DNA of 64,000 nucleotides from Reticulascus tulasneorum (Eukaryota; Ascomycota; Sordariomycetes; Glomerellales; Reticulascaceae). Every line of letters starts with the position of its first letter. Within the stretch, counting starts at the first letter, position 1. Below, piece by piece: positions 12,330-22,300 of the stretch. The notes below the pieces were generated by a model, which saw only the letters and a list, made by a program, of their open reading frames with translations, did not search any database and had not been told where the DNA came from. The stretch spans positions 124,001 through 188,000 of the forward strand of contig LSAX01000006.1 of assembly GCA_001557505.1 (NCBI GenBank). The letters are read 5' to 3'. Made by a program: the position numbers and the translations under genes.

Positions 12330-12948
12330 TTTCGTGTTCTCCGTTGGACGGCTTGATAGGAATATCTTTTACAGATTGAGTCCAGATTAATATCAAAATC
12401 GGTGTTGACAGCTATGAAATATCTTCCACAACTTTGCCCCCCAGGTTCGAATAGGACGATGTATGACAAACGTGCGGTGTAGGAGATGAAATGAGACATA
12501 CAAGATAAAGATTGGTTGAAAACAATACTTCTTTTGCTACTAATGACGACTTTCTAGCTAATTGTTTGTCGGGAGCCCCTACGGATTTATAGCCGACTCG
12601 TCTGTTCGCCCCTGGGATGTATCTCAATTCCTGGTCCGCCGCACGGCGGAACGCCCACTTTGATTCTTGGGTCCAAGTCTTGTAGTTCAGAACTCGTCCA
12701 CTTTTTGACTGCTAAGCACAGCGAATTCATCCGAAATTTGCTGGTTTCTTCAGATTGACCGACTAGGCTGTTTTTGCATTAGATTGTCAATGGCAGCATG
12801 CCAGTACAGATTGGCTCGTGGAGGAGTGGTCTTCAAGTCACCAGGCGGGCATCGCAGACTTGGACCGAATTGATCGTGGACAGCCTACACAACTAAAATA
12901 TCTCCATAATGTTTTCAAATAGTTACAACATAACGTGTGTCTCTATAT
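12330..12948. other. Intergenic region, promoter side of the DHA2 transporter gene
   Basis: About 620 bp. The right part is the 3' flank of the Zn2Cys6 gene and the left part should hold the transporter promoter. It includes GTCCGCCGCACGGCGGAAC around 12634-12652, with an inverted CCGCC/GGCGG pair that could be a zinc-cluster site. Confidence 0.4.
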
Positions 12949-15292
12949 CTAGTAGCCTTCTAAGTTATGTCCCGTGTTAGACGACGCACCCCCTAGCAGG
13001 CTATCAAAGAACGCCATATCAACTCCCTGAAATGCCCATCCGTCCACATCAGCAGTTATGGCGGTGTCAAAGTCGCTGAGGCTGAGGCTTTCGCTGACCG
13101 GGCGATTCTGTATTGCTGGACTTGGATTTCCCGAGTCCCCTTGTGTGGCAGAGTCTGCGCCAGCCAGTTCGAGCGGACTACCACGGTCGATGTGAGTTGA
13201 CGGCGCATGCTCAAATTCAGCACCGTTCAATTCACCGTCTTGAAAAGAGTTCAATCTACTCGAATGCTCAGGAACGAGTCTAGAGACGCCTCCACGGCTT
13301 GAGATGCGAATGAATCCGCAGTATGGCATGGGAACCCGGAGCAGCGTGTCCAGTTCGTCTTGCGATACAAGCCCGGCAGTCCCACCGTCATCATTTTTTG
13401 GGGCTTTGACAGCTGTCCAGTAATAGTGCTGCCCTTGGGCTGCTTCGCCCTCCACGTTCAGAAGTGAACGAAGCAACTTTGCCATCTCAGTGCTCATGGC
13501 ATCCTTGTTGTAATGATTTACCAGGTCCAACTTCTCCAGGACTCGGCCTAACAACCTACGGTCGCTAAGACGCTGGTGTGCCAACACGGACGTCGACATT
13601 GCTAGGGGATCCTCCTTTCCACGGCGCAACAGGTGGATATCTATATGGATGAGCAATAATGTCAAGCCGGCCGTTAAGGCCATGAAATCTACAGGCCGAT
13701 AGCATAGAGCCATATGATTAAAGCTTCGACAGTTGACGAAGCAGTTAAGGATTTCACGACTGGCGTTGGCGCATGCAATGCGAGAATAGTCCTGGTGTCG
13801 ACCCAAAACATTATCATCGCTGCTGCATACTGACCGTAACATGTATGGCCGATGCAACTGATTTAACAGATGAAAATAGAAGGTTTGAGAAACGACACGG
13901 GTAGTCTCGTTGGTGTCCTCGAATGATCCAGGCAAGACGGCATCGAAGCTAGGAGGGCGCCAGAACTCTTCTGGCAGGCTTTGAGACACCTCGAGTAGTT
14001 CCGCGTCAATAGCTCGATCCTTCATATAGTCAAAGTTGCCGAGCTCATTACGTTCCGCAATCCGCGACGCAATTGATGACAGTAGTTGCTCGAGTTTCCG
14101 AAATGGAGGCTGACGCTTCTGTGAAGGCAACGCCATCATTGAGATCCTCCTGTCGGTGGAGCCTTGTGGCAGACCAAGAAGGAGGCACAAGAAGCGATCC
14201 ATATATAGGATGCGGAACCACATTGTCTCCGGGTCGAATGTATTTCCAGGGTCGATTGATTTGAACGGCCGAAGAGAATAATCATGCACACCCATCAGTT
14301 GCGCCAGTGAAATTGCTCTTCGATACACCATCCATGCCCGCCGCAAGTTCCCGAAATTTATGTGGTAAAGCCCCTCTAACATGATGCACTCGAGGCTTTC
14401 TAGACTTTCCGGCAGGGTATTATTCATGGTTACCAGCTCGATGGCCGCGTCCGCTAGTCGTTCCATAATGGCGATGGGGGGCTCCGAAAACTTGCAATGT
14501 CGATGGTACCACGGACTCTGCAGAAAGAGAGCGAAGAACAGCATCTGTCTCGCCAGAATGACGGGGTGGGTTTGTAAGGTTGGTATTATCGGCGGCGTTG
14601 TGGGATCATTTTCGTAATTCTCCTTGGTCATTATGCTGTGCTGTCCCGAGTTGAGCATATGGCAGTATATTGCCACCCCGTTGCTGGATTTTATTAACAC
14701 CTCCGTGTCTTCGCGAGATGGAAGAGCGGAAAGCAACAAAACAGTGACGGTTTCATGACGGCGCCGGGCAGTCCGAGTATTCGCATATTCAACGTTCACC
14801 CCAGTCTGGCAAGAAAGGGTCGTGAGACGATCAAAACTAGGACTTGGAGGGGGAACGTTGGGGGTCGACATATCACGGCTCTCAGAACTGATCCCATCTT
14901 GACTGAGTTTGCTTGTTAAACTAGTAAGTAGCCTCTCCACTCTCTCAAACTTCTGATCGATATTGTTACGGTTGTCTTTCGTCGGAGACAGCGCCTCGGG
15001 CATCTCCTGTCCAACACAGGTTGCTCCTCGGCGCTGGCAGCCCGTGCAGATCTCGTCGCTAGAGGAGGCAAATATGCATCTGATCTTGCGCCGCTTACAC
15101 TCCCTTCAGGTTATCAACTAAAGTCAGCGACCCATGACTCGCGCGAAGAGTTCACATTGTGCGGGAAACTTGCCAGCAGCTGTGAGTCCCTTTCCGGAGT
15201 TTTCTTCTCTTGGACCCACCTCCTAGATTCGGCACGTTGGCCGGCGGCGATGTGGAGCTTGAGAACGGCGGAGATACCTCCAAGGAGTCCAT
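12949..15292 (-). CDS. Zn2Cys6 transcription factor with fungal MHR domain
   Basis: Two exons, complement(12949..15103, 15174..15292), 757 residues. The protein starts MDSLEVSPPFSS with a basic stretch (SKRRKLRKGTHSCW). The 70-bp intron is GC-AG: donor GCAAGT at 15173, acceptor CTGAAG at 15104. Splicing rebuilds SCWECKRRKIRC and the cluster C-x2-C-x6-C-x9-C-x2-C-x6-C, which no GT donor nearby would do. A heptad-like linker (FERVERLLTSLTSKL) follows and probably dimerises. The middle region carries the fungal-specific transcription factor (MHR) signature, e.g. LEGLYHINFGNLRRAWMVYRRAI and LYMDRFLCLLLGLPQG. The Ser/Asp-rich C-terminus may activate. It is likely the local regulator of the adjacent MFS, IlvD/Edd and Ldh2 genes; that link is inference from position. 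Confidence 0.9.
15104..15173 (-). other. GC-AG intron inside a Zn2Cys6 coding region
   Basis: On the minus strand the exon ends TGCTG, the intron starts GCAAGT and ends CTGAAG, with GCTGAC as a likely branch site 23 bases before the acceptor. The split codon is the Trp between the first two zinc-binding Cys. Confidence 0.8.
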
Positions 15293-16407
15293 GCCGCGCG
15301 GGAGCTTCTTGTTAAAAGCTGGTGGAAGGCTGTTCGGCGGACTGTGAGCTCTGTATTTCCTAAGATAATTGGTACAAAAGAGTTTGGATTTTGGAGGTCT
15401 TGGTCTCTCGCGAAACTCCCGCCGTCTCGGCGGAAGAAGGTGGTGGGGTTATTTGCAGTAGAGATCATCGCATAGGTACGCGTAAAGGTTGGTAATCGGT
15501 TCACCGTGGACTGGTTTAACCGCCAAAATTAGTAATAGACCACACACTCACTTGCTGTGCGGCGTCGGCGAGTAATTCGCGTGCCAAAATTCGGCAATCT
15601 AGATACCGACGTAAAAGTACGGCGCACTCTTGCTCGCCTGTAATTTCATCTAATCCCCGTTGTACATGACCTCGGCAAACTCATCCTTCGCTACCCCCGA
15701 TGCCAGCTGATCCTTCCAGTCCTGGACAGTGTCAAAATACCTGCTTTGAAGATCCACGCGGGTGGCCGGGTTTGTCGGGTTGTCGGGGGCATTCATCTAG
15801 CTTAGTAGCGTGCCCTCTTCTACCTCGATGAAGTATGTGTACCGGGAACCCCGGCTGTGTCGAGTATTGTTTATATCGTATTTTGGATTTTTATCGCGCG
15901 GCCACAGCCCAATCTGCGCTTCAGCTCATCTAGCGAGGGACCCTCAGCCTTCACACCGTCGAAAGCGCAAGTTGGCGTATCTCGTGTAGAGCAGTCAGAA
16001 GCCATCATAGCAAAATACAAGCCCAATAAGTAAAGAGATGGCCTCTTGGACCAATAACTTGTTTGCTACGGTGGCCGATGTAAAGTATGCAAAGTGACGA
16101 GGAGATGCGGATTGTTCTCAAAACGACTCAGATTGGGGACCTATCAAGATTTATGGGCGAGGCAGGATTTTATCGGAAGCATGAGAACGTATTTTGTAGC
16201 CAGCTGAGAGACTTGTAGGTGGTAACTTATTTGGTTGTTGATATATCTTCGACTTGTAGATGTTTAGGTGAATGCAGGCAGACCATATCTCGCCAACATA
16301 GACTACTAACCAAACATTTGGAGTGTCATGCTAGCAGCAGCCCGTCTTATCGCCTTTATCAAATTTAGAGGACCTCTGGATATTGTAATAATTTTGTACT
16401 TGTAATT
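15293..16407. other. Intergenic region holding the regulator's promoter and the gene remnant
   Basis: The left part (15293-15550) is the 5' region of the Zn2Cys6 gene. The centre holds the remnant listed at 15553-16008. The right 400 bp is the AT-rich 3' flank of the dehydratase gene with nothing recognisable. Confidence 0.5.
15553..16008 (-). pseudogene. Decayed protein-coding remnant between the regulator and dehydratase genes
   Basis: Read on the minus strand from an ATG at 16008/16005, a plausible start (MASDCSTRDTPTCAFDGVKA) runs about 45 codons to a stop. A shifted frame then reads RGSRYTYFIEVEEGTLLS, stop, MNAPDNPTNPATRVDLQSRY and on through FDTVQDWKDQLASGVAKDEF to another stop. A third frame near 15555-15660 reads GLDEITGEQECAVLLRRYLD and ends at a GTGAGT donor-like site. 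At least two stops and two frame changes interrupt an otherwise protein-like text, which argues for a broken gene rather than unrecognised introns, though short introns cannot be wholly excluded. I do not recognise the family. Its place inside the metabolic group suggests a lost pathway enzyme. Confidence 0.45.
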
Positions 16408-18417
16408 CTAGTTGGCTCCCGAAGCAGTTAGGAAGTCAAAATCCGCTCCGTGCTCAGCCTGTAGCACAGATCGCATATATAGCCCTCGATAGCCCCTGAT
16501 CCGTTTCCTCGCTACCCACGGCGGTTCACCTCCAATTCCTTCATCGTTGCTCCCAAGAAAGATCTGTCGTCTTACTTCTAGCCGTTGCTCGATCTCCTCT
16601 TTGGAAAGCTTCACCTCGATACTTCGCTTCTCCACATCACAGGTGACAATATCACCATCCTTTACAATTCCAAGCACGGATGCTGGATCAGCTGCCTCGG
16701 GTGAGATATGCAAGACAATCGTGCCACCCGCTGTCCCGCTCATTCTTCCATCTGACAATCGGAGCATGTCTTGCACACCTTGAGCAGCAAGCTTTCGTGG
16801 AATCGGGATTAATCCAGCCTCAGGCATCCCTGGGTTGCCCACTGGCCCGATATTTTGCAGCACTAGCACGCTTTCTGATGTGACGTCGAGATTCGGATCG
16901 TCGATACGCTGCGCCATATCTGCTGACCCAGCAAAGACAACGGCAGGACCGGAGTGCCGCAGTAGCCGTTGGTACTTTGACGCGCTGGCTTTCATCACCG
17001 CTCCGCCTGGTGCCAAGTTGCCTCGGAGCACGACGAGTGAGGAAGCAGGGTAAAGTGGCTCGCCCAATGGTTGGATGCAACTGACGGGGCTACTCTTCGG
17101 CACACGGAAAAATGGTGTACTAGCCATCTCTTCTCCCAAGGTTCTGCCCGTGATAGTCAAGGTATCAAGATGGAGAAGTGGCTTAAGCTCGTGAAGAAGT
17201 GCGATCATCCCCCCTGAATCATGAAAGTCCGTCATATAGTTCTCGCCACTAGGCTTAAGGTCCAAGAGCAACGGCGTCTTCCGCCCGATCTCGTCTATTG
17301 TATCCAACGTGATTGTTCCAGCAACTGCTGGGTGCCGGCCAATGATGGCCATGAGGTGTACGACGGCATTAGTCGAACCCCCAATCGCTTGAAGAACGGT
17401 GATGGCGTTGAGAAAAGACTCCCGCGTGAGCAGGGTCTGTGGCTTGAGCTGCTTCTTTAGTGCGGCAACAGCATTGGCACCTGTTTCTTCAGCAATACGA
17501 AGTCGAGCAGCGGAGACAGCTGGTGCCGATCCGCCTTTGAAAGGCATCAACCCAAGCGCAACGAGTATGCAGGCCATAGTACTTGCAGTTCCCATCACGC
17601 CACACGTTCCTGCCTGCACATGATTAGTAGAATATTATGGCCAAGTCGCTCCCTCCTCGGCAGAAAGGGCCTCACAGTTGGAGCCAGCTCATCATTGATC
17701 GCAGAAATGTCCTCGATGTCCATTTTACCAGCCCTAAAACTTGCCCAGTTGTTCCGGCAGTCCGTACATGCGCCGACCCTGACACCTCTATGGCTCCCCG
17801 GCATCATGGGACCGGTCACAAGGTGTAGGATCGGTTTATTCGCTGAGATCCCACCCATCAGTTGTGCCGGCGTCGTTTTGTCGCATCCTTCAAACCGTAT
17901 GTGTTATTTATTACTTCCAAAGCCTATCGCGGTCTTAGTACTTACCCCCTATCAGAACTACTGCGTCGCATGGCTGGGCACGGATCATTTCCTCAGTGTC
18001 CATGCTCATCAGGTTCCTCAGAAACATGCTCGTAGGAGACGCGAACGATTCATGCAAGCTGATCGTTGGAAAGTCGATCGCCAGACCCCCATTGAGTTGA
18101 ACTCCCCGCTTCACAGCTTCGATAAGCTGTGGGATATTCGCATGGCAAGGATTGAAGCTTGAGTACGTGTTCACGATACCGATGATCGGCCGTGAGAGAG
18201 CGTCGTCAGTGTAACCAAGCGCTTTGATGAAGACCTTGCGTAAGAATAAGGAGAAGTGTGCATCGCCGTAAGACGTTAACCCCTGCCGCAAGCCCGGAGC
18301 GCCCGGATCGATTGGGGTTGAGAGATCATAGTCTGCGTTCGACTCGTCCCGTTTAGGAGGTGGGGTAATTTCCGTCATTTTCATAAGCTTTGAAGGGAAA
18401 ATCTGGGGAGTTGACAC
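16408..18417 (-). CDS. IlvD/Edd-family [Fe-S] dehydratase (dihydroxy-acid or sugar-acid dehydratase)
   Basis: Three exons, complement(16408..17613, 17676..17887, 17946..18417), 629 residues. Introns are 58 bp (GTAAGT donor) and 62 bp (GTGAGG donor); splicing rebuilds two family signatures, IGGCDKTTPAQLMGG and APTAGTCGVMGTASTM. The three Cys expected to ligate the iron-sulfur cluster are visible in FNPCHANIP, GGCDKTTPA and TAGTCGVMG. Further matches: QAIGGSTNAVVHLMAI, DFHDSGGM and LSDGRMSGTAGG. Family members dehydrate 2,3-dihydroxy acids: valine/isoleucine synthesis (Ilv3) or aldonates such as arabonate, xylonate and gluconate. The N-terminus lacks a clear mitochondrial presequence, unlike the housekeeping Ilv3 enzyme, so a cytosolic sugar-acid role is plausible. 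Neighbouring Ldh2 and MFS genes agree with this, but substrate is inferred only. Confidence 0.9.
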
Positions 18418-19108
18418 TATCCAAGCGGTTTTGTCGTGTTTCCCAGTCTTTGAAGCAAGACAGTGGAGACTTGGATGTCGTGATTCATGTTGTTGCCCGC
18501 ACGTGACGTGGCCACCATAGCAGAAGAAGCCGGAGTCGGCCCCGGGCCGGGCTGAAGTCCTACAGCCTCGAAGGCGGACAACAATTCATGTGAAGCTGAA
18601 TATGGAAAGTACTATTATCCTTATTGTGTGCTTCCGAGAATTGGATAGGCTAAATATTGATCAGCTTGTAAAGTGTCCTAGATATTATGCCAATGCAGTT
18701 CGCCTTTATAGTGGCATGCCAATATCACATGATTGAATGATTGCTTCCTGCTGATCAAGCACTAGATTTCAGAGTCTGCCCGGAGTTTAAAAAGAGCTCG
18801 AAAGATTCATAGAAGATAACCCGTGACCGCTGCGAGCAGTTGCGAGATTGTAACCATGAAGCAGATATGAGCCCGATCATCTACGTTCAAGACGTTACAG
18901 TTGTCGCGTAGCGTGAGCACCCCTTAAGAACCCTTAGGTAGTTTATCTACAGCCTGTTAGATGTTGTAACGGAGAAAGCATTCCCATTAATAGACATGCA
19001 TTAAAATTGGATTCAATAGATTGTGGTGTCGTAATTAGAAGTTCCTGAAAAGTTCTTATAGTCAATGCAAATTCTAATCGGCTTCTTAAAAAGCTAGATT
19101 GAGTCTCA
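18418..19108. other. Intergenic region, promoter side of the dehydratase gene
   Basis: About 690 bp. The left end is the dehydratase 5' region and includes GC-rich CGG/CCG sequence near 18535-18550. The rest is AT-rich 3' flank of the 1063-residue orphan. No gene seen. Confidence 0.5.
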
Positions 19109-22100
19109 CTACAGGATCATAATAACTTCGTTGCCAGCATCGAAGATAGAAGAAAAGCCTTGCCCATCGATGCTGACCTTCGACAGGCATGGCCAGCAAC
19201 AGTCCTGTGGCTTCAAAATCACTTTGTAGCCTTTGGCAATGCAGATAGAGGCGGCTGCAAGCCGAGCCTGCCAGTTACCCCTGGCATGGATAATCCCTGG
19301 CTCCGAAGGAGCAATTATCATCTCGGCAAAGTTACTCACAGATATAAGTCTTCTTGCTTGTGTCTCAGATGGTCGGTTGCTGCTGCTCGCTTGAGCACTG
19401 CTCGGTGTAGAGCAGCTGCAGATTTTGTGTGGAAGAAACGTGGTCACGAGATTTTTGCTTCGAAACGTTGACAAAGTGTCAAGTTCGGCGATCCAGTTGT
19501 CCCTATCGTAGACCGAGATGAGAGTTTCAAGGAAGTATGCTTCGATATCTCTACCGCCCGTGGTTCCCACATTGATTGCTTGCGTCCACTCAGTAAAGGA
19601 GAGTTGTAGGCTTGTTCCACCAAAACAGTCGTCGAGAACGCCATTGAAAGGTTGGTATTGATACTGATACCAATCATCCACATCATAGGTTCTTACAGCG
19701 GGGCTTGGGGGTGGGATCATAAGCGCCATGCCCGCCCTTCCTATGTTGCCAGTGACTCGTATGATTTTGACGCGCTCTGGATTCTGCTGGGCTGGATCTT
19801 GCAAAAGCGATGATGCAATATACAAAGAGTCAGCGGAGCACAACGCGACAACAGAAGGCAACTGGGAAGGCATGATATTGAAGCTGCCTGTCTCCATCAT
19901 GGCAATGCAAGCAAAACAGGTAGCCGTATCAGTCTCACTCGGAGAGAGAGAGTCGATTCTGCCTCCAATAGTAGAATCACTTATCCTCGTTGTGGCTTGT
20001 CCTTGACCAGGCTGGAGCTCGTCCCTCCGAGAACTTTTTATGGCCGAGTTTACCCAATGGGCTGTACTGAGTTCTACCTTTGCCGCACGGACATCGACCG
20101 TAGCATCTCGCAAATTCTTGTAGAGGTTGTTGATAAAGGTCATACCAAGCAGTCTAGCATTAGATTCGGGATTTGCATTGAGGCTCTTAGCTAGCATATA
20201 GAAATCAACCAAGCCGGGCTTGAAGAGACTCATGATCTTCTTCGTGGTCAAACTATAGGATGGCTCGGCGTTTCTGGTCTCTGTAGTGTGTGATGCCTCG
20301 CCCTGGTGAATGACGGGTTTGGGATTGTTGGGTATTGACCGACGTAGGAGCGCGATACTTTCGTAGTCGCCGAAGAGCACGTCGTACTTGTATTTTTTGT
20401 CCCGAGAGATTCCCATAATGAGTGTTGGATCCGCTTGTTCTTCACGATCCAACCTGTCTCCTCGCCTAGGACCACGCTGATTGGCTTGGTAAGTGGGCGT
20501 AGGTGTTTGATCCTTGCGCAGGGGCATCGACTGCCTGATGAAGATGGGGTACGGAGTTGAATGATAGTTCACTTCCTCGCCCAATTTGCGAAGTTGTTGG
20601 ACCCTGTCCTTGAAATGGTTTCCTTCTGACGTCTCAGAATCACCTGCCTTTGAGATCAGCCAACGTCTATAGGCTCTTGAAGTGCGATTGGTGTCCACGG
20701 CCCCTTCCTGTATCCCAAATTCTAGACAGGCAGTGGAGATCTCAAAATGGAGTCTGTTCCCATCTTCATATTCATGTGAATATAGAATTAAATACTTATA
20801 GTCTTCGTTGGGCTGCCCTTTAGCATCCAGATTTGTGGCTATTTCTCTGAGGAGGCGAATCTTGCCTTCAAGATCCAACCCTACCTCCAAGTATTTGTCG
20901 ACAGTGAATATGTTCTGGAAAGGTGCCCTACCAACATTGCAGAACTTCCTGCCTAGTGTTCTTAGAGTTTGTGCTCTTGTCTGACTGAGTAGGCCAGCCC
21001 ATTTGCAGGCAATCTCAGAGAGCAGCAAAAGCCAAGAGTCGGATGGCTTGGAAAGAGATTCCGAGGACGCCCGAGGTTTAAGACCAACTCCATTAACTGT
21101 CTTCTTATTTCTCATCTGTGCATTGTGTAAGGCATCGTGCAGCCTGAATGCCATGTCTCCCACAAATCGAATGATCTTTTCTGGCTCGATGCTAGTACGT
21201 TCATCCCATGGTTTGATGTAGGCGGAAAACCACGCAAAGAGGAGTTCATCAACTGTGATTCTGTCTCGTTCTGAGGTTCTTGTTGAACAAGACTTGGACA
21301 CTGGAAGTCCATAATATCGAAGGTGTGCCAGAGGCAGCGACCAATAGACCGCTCTAGCGTCTTTGCCCTGAGCGGGTTCCAGACCGATGGTGAGTATCCC
21401 CTTTCCAGAAAGCAGAGGATCCCCTAACTCGACTCGGGGATTTGGGGCAGACAAGCATTGCAAGTCTGGATAGAGATGCCAGGCCATTAAACCTAAGAGA
21501 AGCTCGCCTCCTTGCACGGATCGAGGTATGCCCCCCAACAATTTCTCCATTTCTTGAATTGCTGAGGTCCAAGCAGCTAGAACGCTCTCATAGGTGTCGG
21601 GTTTGTTGTTTACAGAAAGATCAATATTGTCGATGATAAGACGGAGCTTCGTTTGTTGCGTTGACTTGACGGAATCGGCTACCCTAAGCCAGGATCGACA
21701 GCTCGCGTCCCAGTCTGCGAGGTCTGATCGAGGAAATTGCTGAGCGGCAGCCAACATTAGATCCGTATCTATTTCGCCTTCCGCTTCTAGCTTGGCCGCG
21801 ACCTCCATTTTGCGACGAACTATGATCTCAACCCATAACGACGTTGCCTCGGGGGCATCCCATATCCTAGCAAGCATACATGCTAACAGATGGCACTGGA
21901 TGGCAGCATGTCCGGAAGTCGCTGCGGCCCACAGGGTTGTCGCATCTGCGCCGATGCGATTTGCAAATGCTCCGTATGAAGAAGCGCCTCCAACTGGGTT
22001 GGCTTTCGCACTCTTCGATATCTCTGAAGCCCGAGTTCCGTATGCTCTGATAAGATCTGGTGTTGCCGGTAGAACACCTTTAAAAAGTAGGCCAAGCTTC

Positions 22101-22300
22101 CGCGCAATCAAGTGATGCGTTCCATCCTGAGCCTCTTTGAGCCGCGTCTCGGTCAAATGTTGCCTTACGCCCTCGTACTCGACGGGTGGCTCAACTCGCT
22201 TAGTGAACAAACTGATCTCGAAGTTAAAGTTAGCCAACGCGAATGTTGTGTCAGCTCGCGCGGTCGCCGCTGCGGCGGTTATTTGACCGATAGAAGCCAT
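19109..22300 (-). CDS. Large uncharacterised protein, 1063 aa
   Basis: A single uninterrupted exon. The N-terminus (MASIGQITAAAATARADTTF) and codon usage look like a real fungal gene. There is no signal peptide or membrane span. The composition is that of a soluble mixed alpha/beta protein, with an Arg/Asp-rich middle section (NQRGPRRGDRLDREEQ near 610-625). C-terminal short Cys patches occur (LPHKICSCS and PQDCCWPC), the latter near the end. I do not recognise any named domain or catalytic motif. Large intronless orphans like this occur in ascomycete accessory regions. Flanked by 0.7 kb and 1.9 kb of non-coding DNA, so it is not obviously part of the neighbouring metabolic group. Confidence 0.8.
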   Translation of the reverse strand: MASIGQITAAAATARADTTFALANFNFEISLFTKRVEPPVEYEGVRQHLTETRLKEAQDGTHHLIARKLGLLFKGVLPATPDLIRAYGTRASEISKSAKANPVGGASSYGAFANRIGADATTLWAAATSGHAAIQCHLLACMLARIWDAPEATSLWVEIIVRRKMEVAAKLEAEGEIDTDLMLAAAQQFPRSDLADWDASCRSWLRVADSVKSTQQTKLRLIIDNIDLSVNNKPDTYESVLAAWTSAIQEMEKLLGGIPRSVQGGELLLGLMAWHLYPDLQCLSAPNPRVELGDPLLSGKGILTIGLEPAQGKDARAVYWSLPLAHLRYYGLPVSKSCSTRTSERDRITVDELLFAWFSAYIKPWDERTSIEPEKIIRFVGDMAFRLHDALHNAQMRNKKTVNGVGLKPRASSESLSKPSDSWLLLLSEIACKWAGLLSQTRAQTLRTLGRKFCNVGRAPFQNIFTVDKYLEVGLDLEGKIRLLREIATNLDAKGQPNEDYKYLILYSHEYEDGNRLHFEISTACLEFGIQEGAVDTNRTSRAYRRWLISKAGDSETSEGNHFKDRVQQLRKLGEEVNYHSTPYPIFIRQSMPLRKDQTPTPTYQANQRGPRRGDRLDREEQADPTLIMGISRDKKYKYDVLFGDYESIALLRRSIPNNPKPVIHQGEASHTTETRNAEPSYSLTTKKIMSLFKPGLVDFYMLAKSLNANPESNARLLGMTFINNLYKNLRDATVDVRAAKVELSTAHWVNSAIKSSRRDELQPGQGQATTRISDSTIGGRIDSLSPSETDTATCFACIAMMETGSFNIMPSQLPSVVALCSADSLYIASSLLQDPAQQNPERVKIIRVTGNIGRAGMALMIPPPSPAVRTYDVDDWYQYQYQPFNGVLDDCFGGTSLQLSFTEWTQAINVGTTGGRDIEAYFLETLISVYDRDNWIAELDTLSTFRSKNLVTTFLPHKICSCSTPSSAQASSSNRPSETQARRLISVSNFAEMIIAPSEPGIIHARGNWQARLAAASICIAKGYKVILKPQDCCWPCLSKVSIDGQGFSSIFDAGNEVIMIL

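Noticed and set aside
15223..15504. Minus-strand 93-codon open frame
   Set aside because: Overlaps exon 1 of the Zn2Cys6 gene in another frame; the zinc-cluster frame is clearly the real one.
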